From a virus, in the IMG/VR virus record IMGVR_UViG_3300006192_000026, positions 1 to 28,573 of that record: 28,573 bases of DNA; one strand, 5' to 3'. The translations under genes were made by a program, and so were the position numbers. Below the pieces are notes generated by a model. The model worked only from the letters and a program-made list of their open reading frames with translations. It was not told the origin of the DNA and did not search any database. Shown in pieces: positions 5,480 through 13,496 of this stretch (position 1 is its first letter; every line of letters begins with the position of its first letter).

Positions 5480-6595
5480 GTGCCTTTCTACTTTCGTAAG
5501 TCGGTCAATGCCGGACCTTTCCGCTTTAATTTCTCCAAGAGTGGAGTCGGCATCTCGGTCGGCGTAAAGGGGCTTCGTGTCGGAACTGGGCCAAGAGGGC
5601 ATTATGTGCAGGCCGGTCGAGGTGGCTTTCATTACCGCGCATCGCTGGGTGGGGAGCGGACCAGGCGGCAGCCATCTTTCGCGGCTAGCGGACGCCCGCC
5701 AATAGCGCCTCCGCAGCACGCGGTAGACGACATGATCGCGGTGACATCTAGTAACGTGCTGGAGATGCAAGATTCGGCTTTCGCCGATGTGCTCGCGGAC
5801 CTCAATCAGAAGCATAAGCAAATGCAGATGAGCATGACTCTGCTGATTGCGAGCACTGCGCTGGCTGTTCTGGTTTTGGCGAGCATCGGCTCGGGCGCTA
5901 TCGGCATTTTCCTTTTGGTGCCGATCGCTTGGGCCATCGGCGCATGGCTTGACTCGTTCAAGCGCGTCGCAGTGCTGTTTTATGATGTTGAGGACGATAC
6001 CCAGCAGCGGTTCGCCGCGATCTGCGCAGCCTTTGATGAGCTGGCAAATTGTGAGGGAAAATGGCATATCGAGGCGGGAAAAGCCGTCCATGACCTGACG
6101 ACGTGGAAACAGCAGGCCGGAGCCTCGCATCTCGTCAGACGTAACGCTACGACCCTCGACTACCGGTTACCGCAGGTTCTGCGATGCAATGTAACGCCGC
6201 CAGCCTTTCAGGTTGGCAAGCGAACGATCTACCTCTTGCCCGATGTCGCTTTGATTCACGATGCCAGCGGGTTCGGAGCGGTCAGCTACCACGCCTTGCA
6301 GGTGAACTGGCAGCCATCAAACTTCATCGAAACAGATCAGGTTCCGCGTGACGCAGAAATCGGCAGCTATACGTGGGAGCATCCCAACAAGTCAGGCGGG
6401 CCGGATCGGAGATTCAAGAGCAACAAACGCCTTCCGGTTTGCCGCTACGAGGCGATGCATCTTGCCAGTGCCAGCGGCATGAATGAGCTTCTCGAATTTT
6501 CACGGCGCGGCTTCGTGCAGCCGCTGGTAGCTGCTTTCCAGGCTATGCCCGCAAATAGCGAGATCGACGCGATCCGTGCGCTACCGAAGCGCTGA
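5480..6595 (+). CDS. DUF4236 membrane protein (moron-like)
   Basis: I chose GTG 5480 rather than the in-frame TTG at 5462, because AGGGGG (5470-5475) lies just before it and the product then starts PFYFRKSVNAGPFRFNFSKSG, as DUF4236 proteins normally do. The product is 371 residues. Residues 1 to about 55 are the DUF4236 domain. Residues about 115-165 hold two adjacent hydrophobic segments (LLIASTALAVLVLASI and GIFLLVPIAWAIGAWL). The remaining 200 residues are soluble and unrecognised. DUF4236 occurs in scattered bacterial and phage proteins of unknown function. Lower GC than the neighbours, its own leader and its position between early and late genes fit a moron carried for the benefit of the lysogen or against other phages. 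Confidence 0.7.
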   Translation: MPFYFRKSVNAGPFRFNFSKSGVGISVGVKGLRVGTGPRGHYVQAGRGGFHYRASLGGERTRRQPSFAASGRPPIAPPQHAVDDMIAVTSSNVLEMQDSAFADVLADLNQKHKQMQMSMTLLIASTALAVLVLASIGSGAIGIFLLVPIAWAIGAWLDSFKRVAVLFYDVEDDTQQRFAAICAAFDELANCEGKWHIEAGKAVHDLTTWKQQAGASHLVRRNATTLDYRLPQVLRCNVTPPAFQVGKRTIYLLPDVALIHDASGFGAVSYHALQVNWQPSNFIETDQVPRDAEIGSYTWEHPNKSGGPDRRFKSNKRLPVCRYEAMHLASASGMNELLEFSRRGFVQPLVAAFQAMPANSEIDAIRALPKR

Positions 6596-6647
6596 GCGAG
6601 AGATCGATTTGGCAAAGCGGAGATGACCGCGCGGATCGAGGGTGCCG

Positions 6648-6677
6648 TTGACATATTCTAGCGACGTGGGGTATCTT
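6648..6677 (+). promoter_or_regulatory. Candidate sigma70-type promoter
   Basis: A perfect -35 hexamer TTGACA (6648-6653) is followed after 18 bases by TATCTT (6672-6677), which matches four of six -10 positions. It lies in the 198-base gap before the gene at 6794, leaving a leader of roughly 110 bases. Nothing else convincing was seen in this gap. Confidence 0.45.
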
Positions 6678-6793
6678 GAGATCGAACAGGCCTTATATGC
6701 CAAAGCAACACCGAAGCGCGTGCTTATCCCCTTCGGATCGTTTGCATAAATCCTGCCTTCTGCGGGTGTGCCGCTGCATGGATATAGCCTACC

Positions 6794-7504
6794 ATGCTCA
6801 CAATCGCTGCAAACTTCGAGTTATCCGGCCTTCAGCGTGCCGCTAAAGCATTCGGAGCGCAACAGATGCCGTTCGCATCATCGCTGGCGCTTACGCGGCT
6901 TGCGCAGGGTGTATCGGCAGATGAGGCGGAGTCTGTCAGGGAAATCTTCGATAATCCAACACCATTCACCCAGAAGAGTTTCGCCGTCACAGCCGCCACG
7001 AAGAAAAAGCCCATAGCTTACGTGCAGGCGAGAAAAATCGCCGCACAATATCTGGCACCATATGTATATGGTGAAGATCGGTTTCTCGGGGGCAAAAAGG
7101 CTATGCTTGTGCCCCGTGATGTGGGGCTAAATCAGTTTGGCAACTTGCCGCGGAACAAGTTGAAAACACTGAAGGGCAAGCCAAATATCTTCGTAGGAAC
7201 GATTAAGTTTAAGAAGTCTGGGAAAACAATATCAGGTATTTGGCAGAGACCAGACAATGGCCTGCGCAGATCTGGCTATCGAGGAACAAAGGGCGCTACG
7301 CGTGGAGCTAAAACAGCAAGCTCTGTTGCTGGGACGGCCACCGGCCTCAAGCTCTTGATCCAGTTTGAGGATACTACCCCGGCTCCCAAGCACTTACCGT
7401 TCTACGAGCGTGCGAGGGCCTATGTCGCGAAGCACGCGAGGGACGAATTCACCACTGCCCTGCGTCAGGCATTCGAGACCGCCCGTCGCGGTCGGCACCG
7501 GTAG
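6794..7504 (+). CDS. Conserved-looking phage protein of unknown function (236 aa)
   Basis: A 236-residue basic protein. A TAG three codons upstream fixes ATG 6794 as the earliest start, although no good ribosome-binding site precedes it. The opening (LSGLQRAAKAFGAQQMPFASSLALTRLAQGV) resembles the first helix of phage minor tail or tail-completion proteins that act on 'all but two residues of every helix', followed by FDNPTPFTQKSFAV and a long Lys/Gly-rich middle. That suggests a virion-assembly protein standing away from the tail genes, but it is a weak call. It precedes the packaging region and has lower GC than the structural genes. It could also be a second moron with its own promoter (6648-6677). 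Confidence 0.5.
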   Translation: MLTIAANFELSGLQRAAKAFGAQQMPFASSLALTRLAQGVSADEAESVREIFDNPTPFTQKSFAVTAATKKKPIAYVQARKIAAQYLAPYVYGEDRFLGGKKAMLVPRDVGLNQFGNLPRNKLKTLKGKPNIFVGTIKFKKSGKTISGIWQRPDNGLRRSGYRGTKGATRGAKTASSVAGTATGLKLLIQFEDTTPAPKHLPFYERARAYVAKHARDEFTTALRQAFETARRGRHR

Positions 7505-7641
7505 GTGCCCCCCTCCCTCGGCTGCGCCCCTCCCATAGGGGGGGGGCGGTTGCGGGTCCTTCCGACCCCTATCGGAAACGTGGGTAATTGCGCGCCGCGT
7601 TGCGCGGCCAGCTACGGATCTGAAAAGGTGTCCGCACCCAA
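7505..7641. other. Structured intergenic region, candidate cos site
   Basis: Three stem-loops follow one another in this non-coding gap: a C-rich/G-rich stem around ATA (about 7527-7545), TTCCGA/TCGGAA (7560-7577) and GCCGCG/CGCGGC (7594-7608). A run of nine G residues (7538-7546) leads into GCGG. Directly after comes the first TGTCCGCACC repeat. Lambda-type terminases cut at a GC-rich, imperfectly symmetric cosN just before the small-terminase gene, so this is where a cos site would be expected. No cut position can be read from the sequence. Confidence 0.4.
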
Positions 7642-7908
7642 ATGTCCGCACCAATTGAGCTCATCTCGATCCGCGAATTCGCACGGCGTGACGGTTGCGA
7701 TGACAAGCTTGTTCGTCGAGCCGTAAAGTCCGGAAAACTTTTGGTTTCGGATGATGGCAGAGTTGATGCGGCACAGGTTGGATCAGCCTGGCGGAGGACC
7801 AATCGACGCGCGGCATCAGGTGCGGACAAACATGCACCGAAGAGTGCGGACAAACGGAAAGTGTCCGCACCCAAAAAGGCGGTGGATAAAATGTCCGCAC
7901 CTGCGGAC
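7629..7908. repeat. TGTCCGCACC repeat array, candidate terminase binding sites
   Basis: The decamer TGTCCGCACC occurs at 7629, 7643, 7862 and 7892. Its complement occurs as GGTGCGGACA at 7819 and as GTGCGGACA at 7844. A shortened complement TGCGGAC (7902-7908) makes a palindrome with the last copy. The first copy is outside the coding sequence and the second contains the start codon, so codon preference alone does not explain them. Lambda terminase small subunit binds repeated R sites in cosB beside its own gene; the same role is proposed here by analogy. Confidence 0.55.
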
Positions 7909-8286
7909 GATAAGCTTCGAACTGCGGTCGAAGACATCATCGGGGAGGAAAGCAGCAACTTCCTTGATGACGTGCTCGCAGGAAAATTTCACCTTCTGGG
8001 CGACGCTGAGAAGATCAAGGAAAATGCTCTCGCGGCCAAGCACCTTCTCGCCGCGCGGAAGGAAGCCGGAGACCTGATCGAGGTCGAGCGAGCAGAGGCG
8101 CTGTTTTTCGAAACGGCCAGGGCAGAGCGAGATGGTTGGATCAGCTTCCCGACCCGCATAGGCCCGCTCCTCGCTGCGGACCTTGATGTCGATGCGGACC
8201 GGGTCGTTGAGGCTCTCACGATCTATGTCCAACAGCAACTCGAGCAACTCGGCGACCCCGCAGCCGACTTCACCGCTCGCACTTAA
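7642..8286 (+). CDS. Terminase small subunit, Nu1-like
   Basis: A 214-residue protein directly before a GpA-type large terminase. Residues about 7-32 are an excisionase-like winged HTH (ELISIREFARRDGCDDKLVRRAVKSGKL), as in lambda Nu1, which recognises cosB. Residues about 50-95 are a Lys/Ala/Pro linker encoded partly by the TGTCCGCACC repeats. The C-terminal half is helical (KENALAAKHLLAARKEAGDLIEVERAEALFFETARAER), typical of Nu1-family small subunits. It should recognise phage DNA and hand it to the large subunit. The large-subunit gene overlaps its 3' end. Confidence 0.8.
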   Translation: MSAPIELISIREFARRDGCDDKLVRRAVKSGKLLVSDDGRVDAAQVGSAWRRTNRRAASGADKHAPKSADKRKVSAPKKAVDKMSAPADDKLRTAVEDIIGEESSNFLDDVLAGKFHLLGDAEKIKENALAAKHLLAARKEAGDLIEVERAEALFFETARAERDGWISFPTRIGPLLAADLDVDADRVVEALTIYVQQQLEQLGDPAADFTART

Positions 8287-10369
8287 CGAGGAAAGGCTAC
8301 GCCGCGCTCGACACCGCGGCTGGACACCGCCGCCCCGGATCAGCATTCCGGAATGGGCGGATCGATTTCGAAAGCACAAGGACGGCACGAACTGGCGGAC
8401 CTCGGAGGTCGAGGTGGCGCGCGGGCCGATGCTGGCACCGACTGAGCCGGGCGTTCACATTGTCACCGCGATGGTGGCAACGCAGCTGCTGAAAACGTCG
8501 CTCATCGAGAACATTACGGGCCATAAGGCCCATCTCGACCCTTGTGACATGCTGCTGGTTCAACCGAAGGAAGATGCTGCCGAGCAATTCTCCAAGGAGC
8601 GCATCGCCCCCTTTATCGCTGCTACACCGGTTCTTCGCGTCCTGATTGGCACAACCAAGACGCGCAAGTCCGAAGAGACGCTGCTCTACAAGTCGTTCCC
8701 CGGTGGCTTCCTGGCCCTTGTCGGCGCTGGCAGCCCCGACAACCTCGCCCGCCGCCCTGTGCGGATTGTCATGTATGACGAGGTCGACAAATACCCGGTT
8801 ACCCGGGAGGGTGACCCGATCGACATCGGCGATGAGCGCACCGCCAAATTTTCAAACTGGCTATCCGTTCGCGCGTGCTCTCCGACCGTCAAGGACGAAA
8901 GCCGGATTGAAGCCAGCTATCTGGAGTCCGACCAGCGCCGCGCCTCGGTAGCATGCCCTCATTGCGGCCACCGCCAGTTTCCGGACTTCTTCAAGCACGT
9001 TGAATGGGAGAAAAGCGAAAACGGCCATCGGCATCGCACGGAAACCGCCAGGCTCTACTGTGAAGCCTGCGGTGCAGGCTGGAGTGAGGGTCAGCGCAGA
9101 AAAGCGCTCCAGACCATTCGGTGGCACCAGACGCGCCCGTTCGAGTGCTGCGGTGAGCAGCAAGCACCCCTGGAAGCATACGATTCGGCTTGGCGCTTGG
9201 TCGCTGACGGCGCGGTCGACACTATCTGGGACTGGTGGAGCAGCGACCTTCACGCGGTCTACCGGGCGAAGTGCAGGATTTGCGGTGATTGGGCTGTCCC
9301 GAATGAGCATGCCGGCTTTCAAGCTGGCAAACTGTTTTCCCCCTGGGCGAAGGACAGTCCGGCGCACATTGCAAGGAAATGGATCGCAGCCGACGGCGAC
9401 GAAGACAAGAAGCAGGTCTGGTACAATACCCAGAACGCCCAGACGTATCGCAAGCATGCCGGGCGGGAAATCGTTCTGAATGGGCTCCTCGCCCGACGCG
9501 AAAATTGGCCAGCGGGTACCATCCCGGATGGTGTCGCCCTTCTCACCGCCGGCATCGATATCCAAGACTATCGCGTTGAAATCGAGGTTGTCGGATGGGG
9601 TCGGGACGAGGAAAGCTGGTCGATCGAGCATCACGTCATCGATGGCGAAATGTCCGATCCTTCGACCCGGACTGCCGTTGAAGAGTATCTGTTGCGCACA
9701 TGGCAGCGGAATGATGGAACGCAGTTCGAGATAAGGGCGGCATGCATCGATTCCGGCGGCCATCACACCGATGCAGTCTATAGCTTTTCGAAGGCGAACC
9801 TCGGCCGCAAGTGGTGGGCCATCAAGGGTGAGAGTGCCCGAACGGGCTTCCGCAACCCTGTCTGGCCGGTCAAGCGGCCCAGCTCGCGATCACGGAAAAG
9901 CTTCCGGCCCATCATCATCGGGGTCAATGCCGCAAAGGATTTCGTTCGCGACGCGCTGCACAAGGATACGCCGGGCGCGCGCTATATGCACTTCAATGGC
10001 GATTGGGATCAGCCTGCCTTTGAGCAGCTGACGGCCGAACGAATCCAGGTCGAGGGTGAAGGTGCCCTTCGCATCCGCAAATGGGTGCCGATCCCTGGGC
10101 GTGCCAATGAGCGTCTCGACTGCCGCGTCTATGCCTATGCAGCTCTACGCGGGCTGATCCATCTGGGGCTGAAACTGAACCGCGAAGCCGACAAGATCGG
10201 CGCCGCGATCGGCATCATCATCACGGCGATGCGCGGCAACGATGAGCAGTCGGCCGTCGAGCAACACCAGGAGTTGGCGCAGCCAGACGTATCGGCAGGG
10301 CCACAGAAACATGAGCAGACCGGCCCCAAACCTTTGGGGAAGCGAACCATAGGTCGCAGGTTAGCCTGA
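8225..10369 (+). CDS. Terminase large subunit, GpA family
   Basis: The motor and nuclease that packages DNA into the prohead. With ATG 8225 the product is 714 residues; TTG 8183 would add 14 more, and no start follows 8225 before conserved sequence begins. The family opening PPPRISIPEWADRFR is at residues 35-49. A Walker-A-like ATQLLKTS (85-92) leads into DPCDMLLVQPKEDAAEQFSKERI, and Walker B is IVMYDEVD (181-188). Two CxxC pairs (CPHCG, CEACG) lie around residues 240-290. The C-terminal part holds ACIDSGGHHTDAVYSF, matching the GpA nuclease region. The 62-base overlap with the small-subunit gene implies coupling. GpA-type enzymes normally cut cos sites. Confidence 0.92.
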   Translation: MSNSNSSNSATPQPTSPLALNEERLRRARHRGWTPPPRISIPEWADRFRKHKDGTNWRTSEVEVARGPMLAPTEPGVHIVTAMVATQLLKTSLIENITGHKAHLDPCDMLLVQPKEDAAEQFSKERIAPFIAATPVLRVLIGTTKTRKSEETLLYKSFPGGFLALVGAGSPDNLARRPVRIVMYDEVDKYPVTREGDPIDIGDERTAKFSNWLSVRACSPTVKDESRIEASYLESDQRRASVACPHCGHRQFPDFFKHVEWEKSENGHRHRTETARLYCEACGAGWSEGQRRKALQTIRWHQTRPFECCGEQQAPLEAYDSAWRLVADGAVDTIWDWWSSDLHAVYRAKCRICGDWAVPNEHAGFQAGKLFSPWAKDSPAHIARKWIAADGDEDKKQVWYNTQNAQTYRKHAGREIVLNGLLARRENWPAGTIPDGVALLTAGIDIQDYRVEIEVVGWGRDEESWSIEHHVIDGEMSDPSTRTAVEEYLLRTWQRNDGTQFEIRAACIDSGGHHTDAVYSFSKANLGRKWWAIKGESARTGFRNPVWPVKRPSSRSRKSFRPIIIGVNAAKDFVRDALHKDTPGARYMHFNGDWDQPAFEQLTAERIQVEGEGALRIRKWVPIPGRANERLDCRVYAYAALRGLIHLGLKLNREADKIGAAIGIIITAMRGNDEQSAVEQHQELAQPDVSAGPQKHEQTGPKPLGKRTIGRRLA

Positions 10370-10379
10370 GGGAAAAAGC

Positions 10380-10643
10380 ATGCGCTTCGACCGCAATACC
10401 AGCCTGCTGGCCGGCATGGATGATAGCGTGCTGCGCGCCCGTCTGGCGCAGATGCAGCAGGATTACCTTGATCTGAGTTCCGGCCGTAAAACAGTCAGCG
10501 GTGCCTATGCGCAGGGCGATGGCAGCAAGTCCGTCACCTATGATCGCACGAATATTGCCCAGCTGATCCAGGCTATCAGGCAACTGCAGGCACAATTGGG
10601 GCTCATCGATAATCCGCGCCGCGCCATCGGGGTGCGCTTCTGA
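10380..10643 (+). CDS. Head-tail joining protein, gpW-like
   Basis: An 87-residue protein with the gpW pattern: two helices (LRARLAQMQQDYLDLSSG and TNIAQLIQAIRQLQAQLG) flanking a beta hairpin (SGAYAQGDGSKSVTY). Lambda gpW is 68 residues and sits between terminase and portal, exactly as here. It closes the DNA-filled head and forms the platform for FII-like protein and the tail. The ATG follows the terminase stop by 10 bases with a GAGG-type site in between. Its TGA overlaps the portal ATG. Confidence 0.85.
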   Translation: MRFDRNTSLLAGMDDSVLRARLAQMQQDYLDLSSGRKTVSGAYAQGDGSKSVTYDRTNIAQLIQAIRQLQAQLGLIDNPRRAIGVRF

Positions 10644-12328
10644 TGGCCTCCCCGCCCTCGATCATTGATCAGAGCGGACGGCCGATCCCCGCTGGGGAAA
10701 TCGAACGTATCCGTGAAAGTGCACGGCGAAGCGGCAGCCGGATGCGTGGTCTGAACGGCCCCATGCCGCAGCTGTTCCCGTATGACGGCGCAGACTGGGG
10801 CTCCAAGGAGCTGGGCGGTTGGAACCCATGGATCCGCTCGCCAGATGCAGAAATCAACCTGCATCGCGATCGGATGGCGGGCCGCGTCCGCGATCTTCGC
10901 CGCAATGACCCGTGGGTTTCCGGGGCGATCAGCCGGATCCTGGATTCGACGATCGGCGTCTCATACCGCTTCGTCTCGAAGCCGGATTATCGGGCTCTGG
11001 CCCTACACGCCAAGGGATTTGATGCCAGCTGGGCAAAGGAGTACCGTCAGGCTCTGGAAGCCAAGTGGAGGAACTATTCCGACGACATCGGCCGCTTCGC
11101 GGATCTCGGTCTGCACAAGACGATGTCGCAGATCTGGCGCGTTGCCCTCGGACATAAGCTTGTAGACGGCGAAAGCCTGCTGGTGGCACATTGGCGTCCC
11201 GATCGCATTCATGCCGGTGGCGCGACCTATGCTACCTGCTTTCAGGGCGTTGACCCCGATTTGCTGTCGAACCCGCATCAAGGGCCTGATACCCGCTTCA
11301 TGCGCGGCGGTGTCGAGATCGACGTAGACGACGTCCATGTCGCCTACCACCTGCGCCGGGCGCATCAGAATGATTGGTACAATTCCGTTCAGAGTATGGA
11401 ATGGGACCGCATCGAACGCGTCGACCCCGATGGCTGGCGGCGTGTCTATCACGACTATGACCCGGAACGGTTTGGCCAGAGCCGCGGCGTTTCGGTTTTT
11501 GCTCCAGTCATCGGAAAGCTCAAGATGCTGGCCCGCCTCTATGGCGTGAAACTCCAAGCAGAGAACGTAGCCGCCGCATTCGGCCTCTATGTGACGTCGC
11601 CATATGATTTCGATATGGTCCGAGAGGCACTCGACAACCCGGACGACGAAGATAAGGCATTTGGCTGGTACCAGGATATGCGTTCCGATTTTCACTCGGA
11701 ACGCAATCTGCAGGTCAATGACGTCCGTCTCGCGACGCTCGCCCCGGGCGAGGACATCAAGTCGGTAGCACCTGGCGGCGGTCAACAGGATATTCGCCCA
11801 TTCGCCCATGAAATGCTGCGCGCAGTATCGGTCTGCCTCGGGACCTCTGCGGAAGAGGTGCACAACGACTATTCGGATGCAAGCTGGAGCTCTGCGCGCG
11901 CCGGCATCGTCCAATCGGAAAAAACCTACACCCGCCGGTGTGAAGAATTTGAACTGAACACGGCTGCGCCTGTCCTGTCGACTTGGCTGGAAGAGCCCTT
12001 CGAGCGCGGGGAATTGCCACTGCCGCGTAATGCCCCATCCTATCTGGAAATGCGCACGGCGTATTCGCGCGGACGTTTCCTAGGCGCTGCCCGTGGCTGG
12101 GTCGATCCGGTCGCTGAACGCCAGGGTGTCGTGCTCGGGCTCGATGCCGGGTTGTCGACGATGGAAGAGGAATGTGCGCGCCAGGGCGCTGACTGGGAAG
12201 AAAACCTCGAGCAGCGTGCCATCGAGTTCAATCGCATGAAGGAACTCGGCCTGCCACGCCCTGAGTGGCTTGGCGCTGATGCAACGGCCACTCAGGCCTC
12301 GCAACCTCCGGCCAAGGAACAACCCTGA
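10643..12328 (+). CDS. Portal protein, lambda gpB-like
   Basis: A 561-residue protein in the lambda-type order gpW-portal-protease. It matches lambda-family portals: RVRDLRRNDPWVSGAISRILDSTIG near the start, GESLLVAHWRP, a central HVAYHLRRAHQNDWY strand, SRGVSVFAPVIGKLKMLARL, and the C-terminal SAEEVHNDYSDASWSSARAG. It forms the dodecameric ring at the capsid vertex through which DNA is pumped, and contacts terminase outside and gpW after packaging. Lambda gpB is 533 residues, so the length is normal. TGATG overlaps join it to both neighbours. Confidence 0.92.
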   Translation: MASPPSIIDQSGRPIPAGEIERIRESARRSGSRMRGLNGPMPQLFPYDGADWGSKELGGWNPWIRSPDAEINLHRDRMAGRVRDLRRNDPWVSGAISRILDSTIGVSYRFVSKPDYRALALHAKGFDASWAKEYRQALEAKWRNYSDDIGRFADLGLHKTMSQIWRVALGHKLVDGESLLVAHWRPDRIHAGGATYATCFQGVDPDLLSNPHQGPDTRFMRGGVEIDVDDVHVAYHLRRAHQNDWYNSVQSMEWDRIERVDPDGWRRVYHDYDPERFGQSRGVSVFAPVIGKLKMLARLYGVKLQAENVAAAFGLYVTSPYDFDMVREALDNPDDEDKAFGWYQDMRSDFHSERNLQVNDVRLATLAPGEDIKSVAPGGGQQDIRPFAHEMLRAVSVCLGTSAEEVHNDYSDASWSSARAGIVQSEKTYTRRCEEFELNTAAPVLSTWLEEPFERGELPLPRNAPSYLEMRTAYSRGRFLGAARGWVDPVAERQGVVLGLDAGLSTMEEECARQGADWEENLEQRAIEFNRMKELGLPRPEWLGADATATQASQPPAKEQP

Positions 12329-12567
12329 TGTTCATCGATGTGACGCGGCACGGCGGTCTCAAGGTTTTGCGCTTGTCAGTTTCCGCCATCGCCTATCTGA
12401 GCGATCTATCGGACGGCTGCGCCATTCACTTGATCGGTGGTGAAACGGTGCGGGTCAACGAGGACCTTGCAGTGATCGAGGCCCGGTGCATGGTTCCGAG
12501 GGCAGATGTTTCTCCGGCGCCAGCCCCCCCTACCCCACGCCGAATGAATCGGGGGAAAGGCCAATGA
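12328..12567 (+). CDS. Small protein between portal and protease, FlbD-like fold
   Basis: A 79-residue protein starting at ATG 12328 inside the portal's stop. Residues 1 to about 55 show alternating beta strands, with an I-x-x-L...AIHLIGGETVRVNEDLAVIE pattern like the small flagellar FlbD family (a strand, a substrate-like loop, then VxE). Residues 56-79 are a Pro/Arg-rich tail. Its role in phage is unknown; the position suggests an accessory head protein. Its stop overlaps the protease ATG (12564). Confidence 0.55.
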   Translation: MFIDVTRHGGLKVLRLSVSAIAYLSDLSDGCAIHLIGGETVRVNEDLAVIEARCMVPRADVSPAPAPPTPRRMNRGKGQ

Positions 12568-13448
12568 TCGCATTCCCCCGGCACCTCGCCACCGGCTTGT
12601 TCAATAGCCCAATCGCACTCGATGACGCCGCCGCCCCGCTGGCTCTACAGCTGCTTGAACGCTCACTCGGCTTCAATGCCGATGGCGGTGCAGCGACGGA
12701 TTTGGGCGCAGGTGATGAGTGGGGGGGGCCGCGCAGAAATCGCGAGCGCGAAGTCGATTGCCCATACGATATCATCGCAGGCGTTGCCGTCATCCCCGTC
12801 AAGGGCATTCTGATTCAGCGCCTTGGTTGGATGTGGTGGTATGGCGAATTGTTCGGCGTGTCTGGCTATGACCGGATCCGCTACCAGTTCATGCATGCCC
12901 TCGCCAACGATGCTGTCGATGCGATCGCATTCGATGTCGATAGCCCAGGCGGCGACGTGGCGGGTTGCTTCGATCTCGTCGATACGATCTATGGCGCGCG
13001 CGGCATCAAGCCGATTGCTGCAATTCTGGGCGAAAATGCATATTCCGCTGCATATGCGATCGCTTCAGCTGTAGATCCTGGCAGGCTCTGGGTTCCCCGC
13101 ACTGGCGGCACTGGCTCGGTCGGAGTGATCTACATCCACCTGAGCATCGCAGACTGGCTTGCCAAGTCCGGCATTACGCCGACGCTGATCACGAAGGGCG
13201 CTTTCAAGGGCGAAGGCAGCGAGATGGTGGAACTGTCCAAAGGCGCGCGCGCGCGTCTGCAAAAGGATATCGACATCGTCGGCGAGCTCTTCGACGTCAC
13301 AGTCGCGCGAAACCGCAAGCTCACGCGCAAACAGGTTTTCGACACTCAGGCCGGTACCTTCCTTGGCTCTGATGGCATCGACATTGGCTTCGCCGACGCA
13401 GTTTCTGCGCCGGATGAGGCGTTCCGGGCGCTGCTCGAGCAGCTTTGA
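12564..13448 (+). CDS. Head maturation protease, S49 (SppA/gpC-like)
   Basis: A 294-residue protein. After a variable N-terminus it has the S49 core: AVIPVKGILI (75-84), DSPGGDVAG (126-134), the nucleophile in ENAYSAAYAIASA (Ser161), TGSVGVIYIH (183-192) and the general-base Lys in KGAFKGEG (most likely Lys215, about 54 residues after the Ser, as in SppA). It should process scaffold and other head proteins during prohead maturation. Many relatives carry a C-terminal scaffold extension; this one stops after the protease domain and the scaffold-like part is in the next gene. A strong hairpin lies between the two. Confidence 0.88.
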   Translation: MIAFPRHLATGLFNSPIALDDAAAPLALQLLERSLGFNADGGAATDLGAGDEWGGPRRNREREVDCPYDIIAGVAVIPVKGILIQRLGWMWWYGELFGVSGYDRIRYQFMHALANDAVDAIAFDVDSPGGDVAGCFDLVDTIYGARGIKPIAAILGENAYSAAYAIASAVDPGRLWVPRTGGTGSVGVIYIHLSIADWLAKSGITPTLITKGAFKGEGSEMVELSKGARARLQKDIDIVGELFDVTVARNRKLTRKQVFDTQAGTFLGSDGIDIGFADAVSAPDEAFRALLEQL

Positions 13449-13454
13449 TACTGC

Positions 13455-13474
13455 TCCGGGGGCCCGGCCCCGGA
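13455..13474 (+). other. Hairpin between protease and scaffold genes
   Basis: TCCGGGG (13455-13461) pairs perfectly with CCCCGGA (13468-13474) around a 6-base loop. There is no T-run, so it is more likely an mRNA processing or stability element than a terminator. It is followed by the ribosome-binding site AGGAGA (about 13485-13490) of the scaffold gene. Confidence 0.4.
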
Positions 13475-13496
13475 AAGGCCCAAACAGGAGACTACC

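Noticed and set aside
8183-8224. Longer N-terminus of the large terminase from TTG 8183
   Set aside because: It adds residues not seen in the family and deeper overlap with the small-subunit gene. It cannot be fully excluded.
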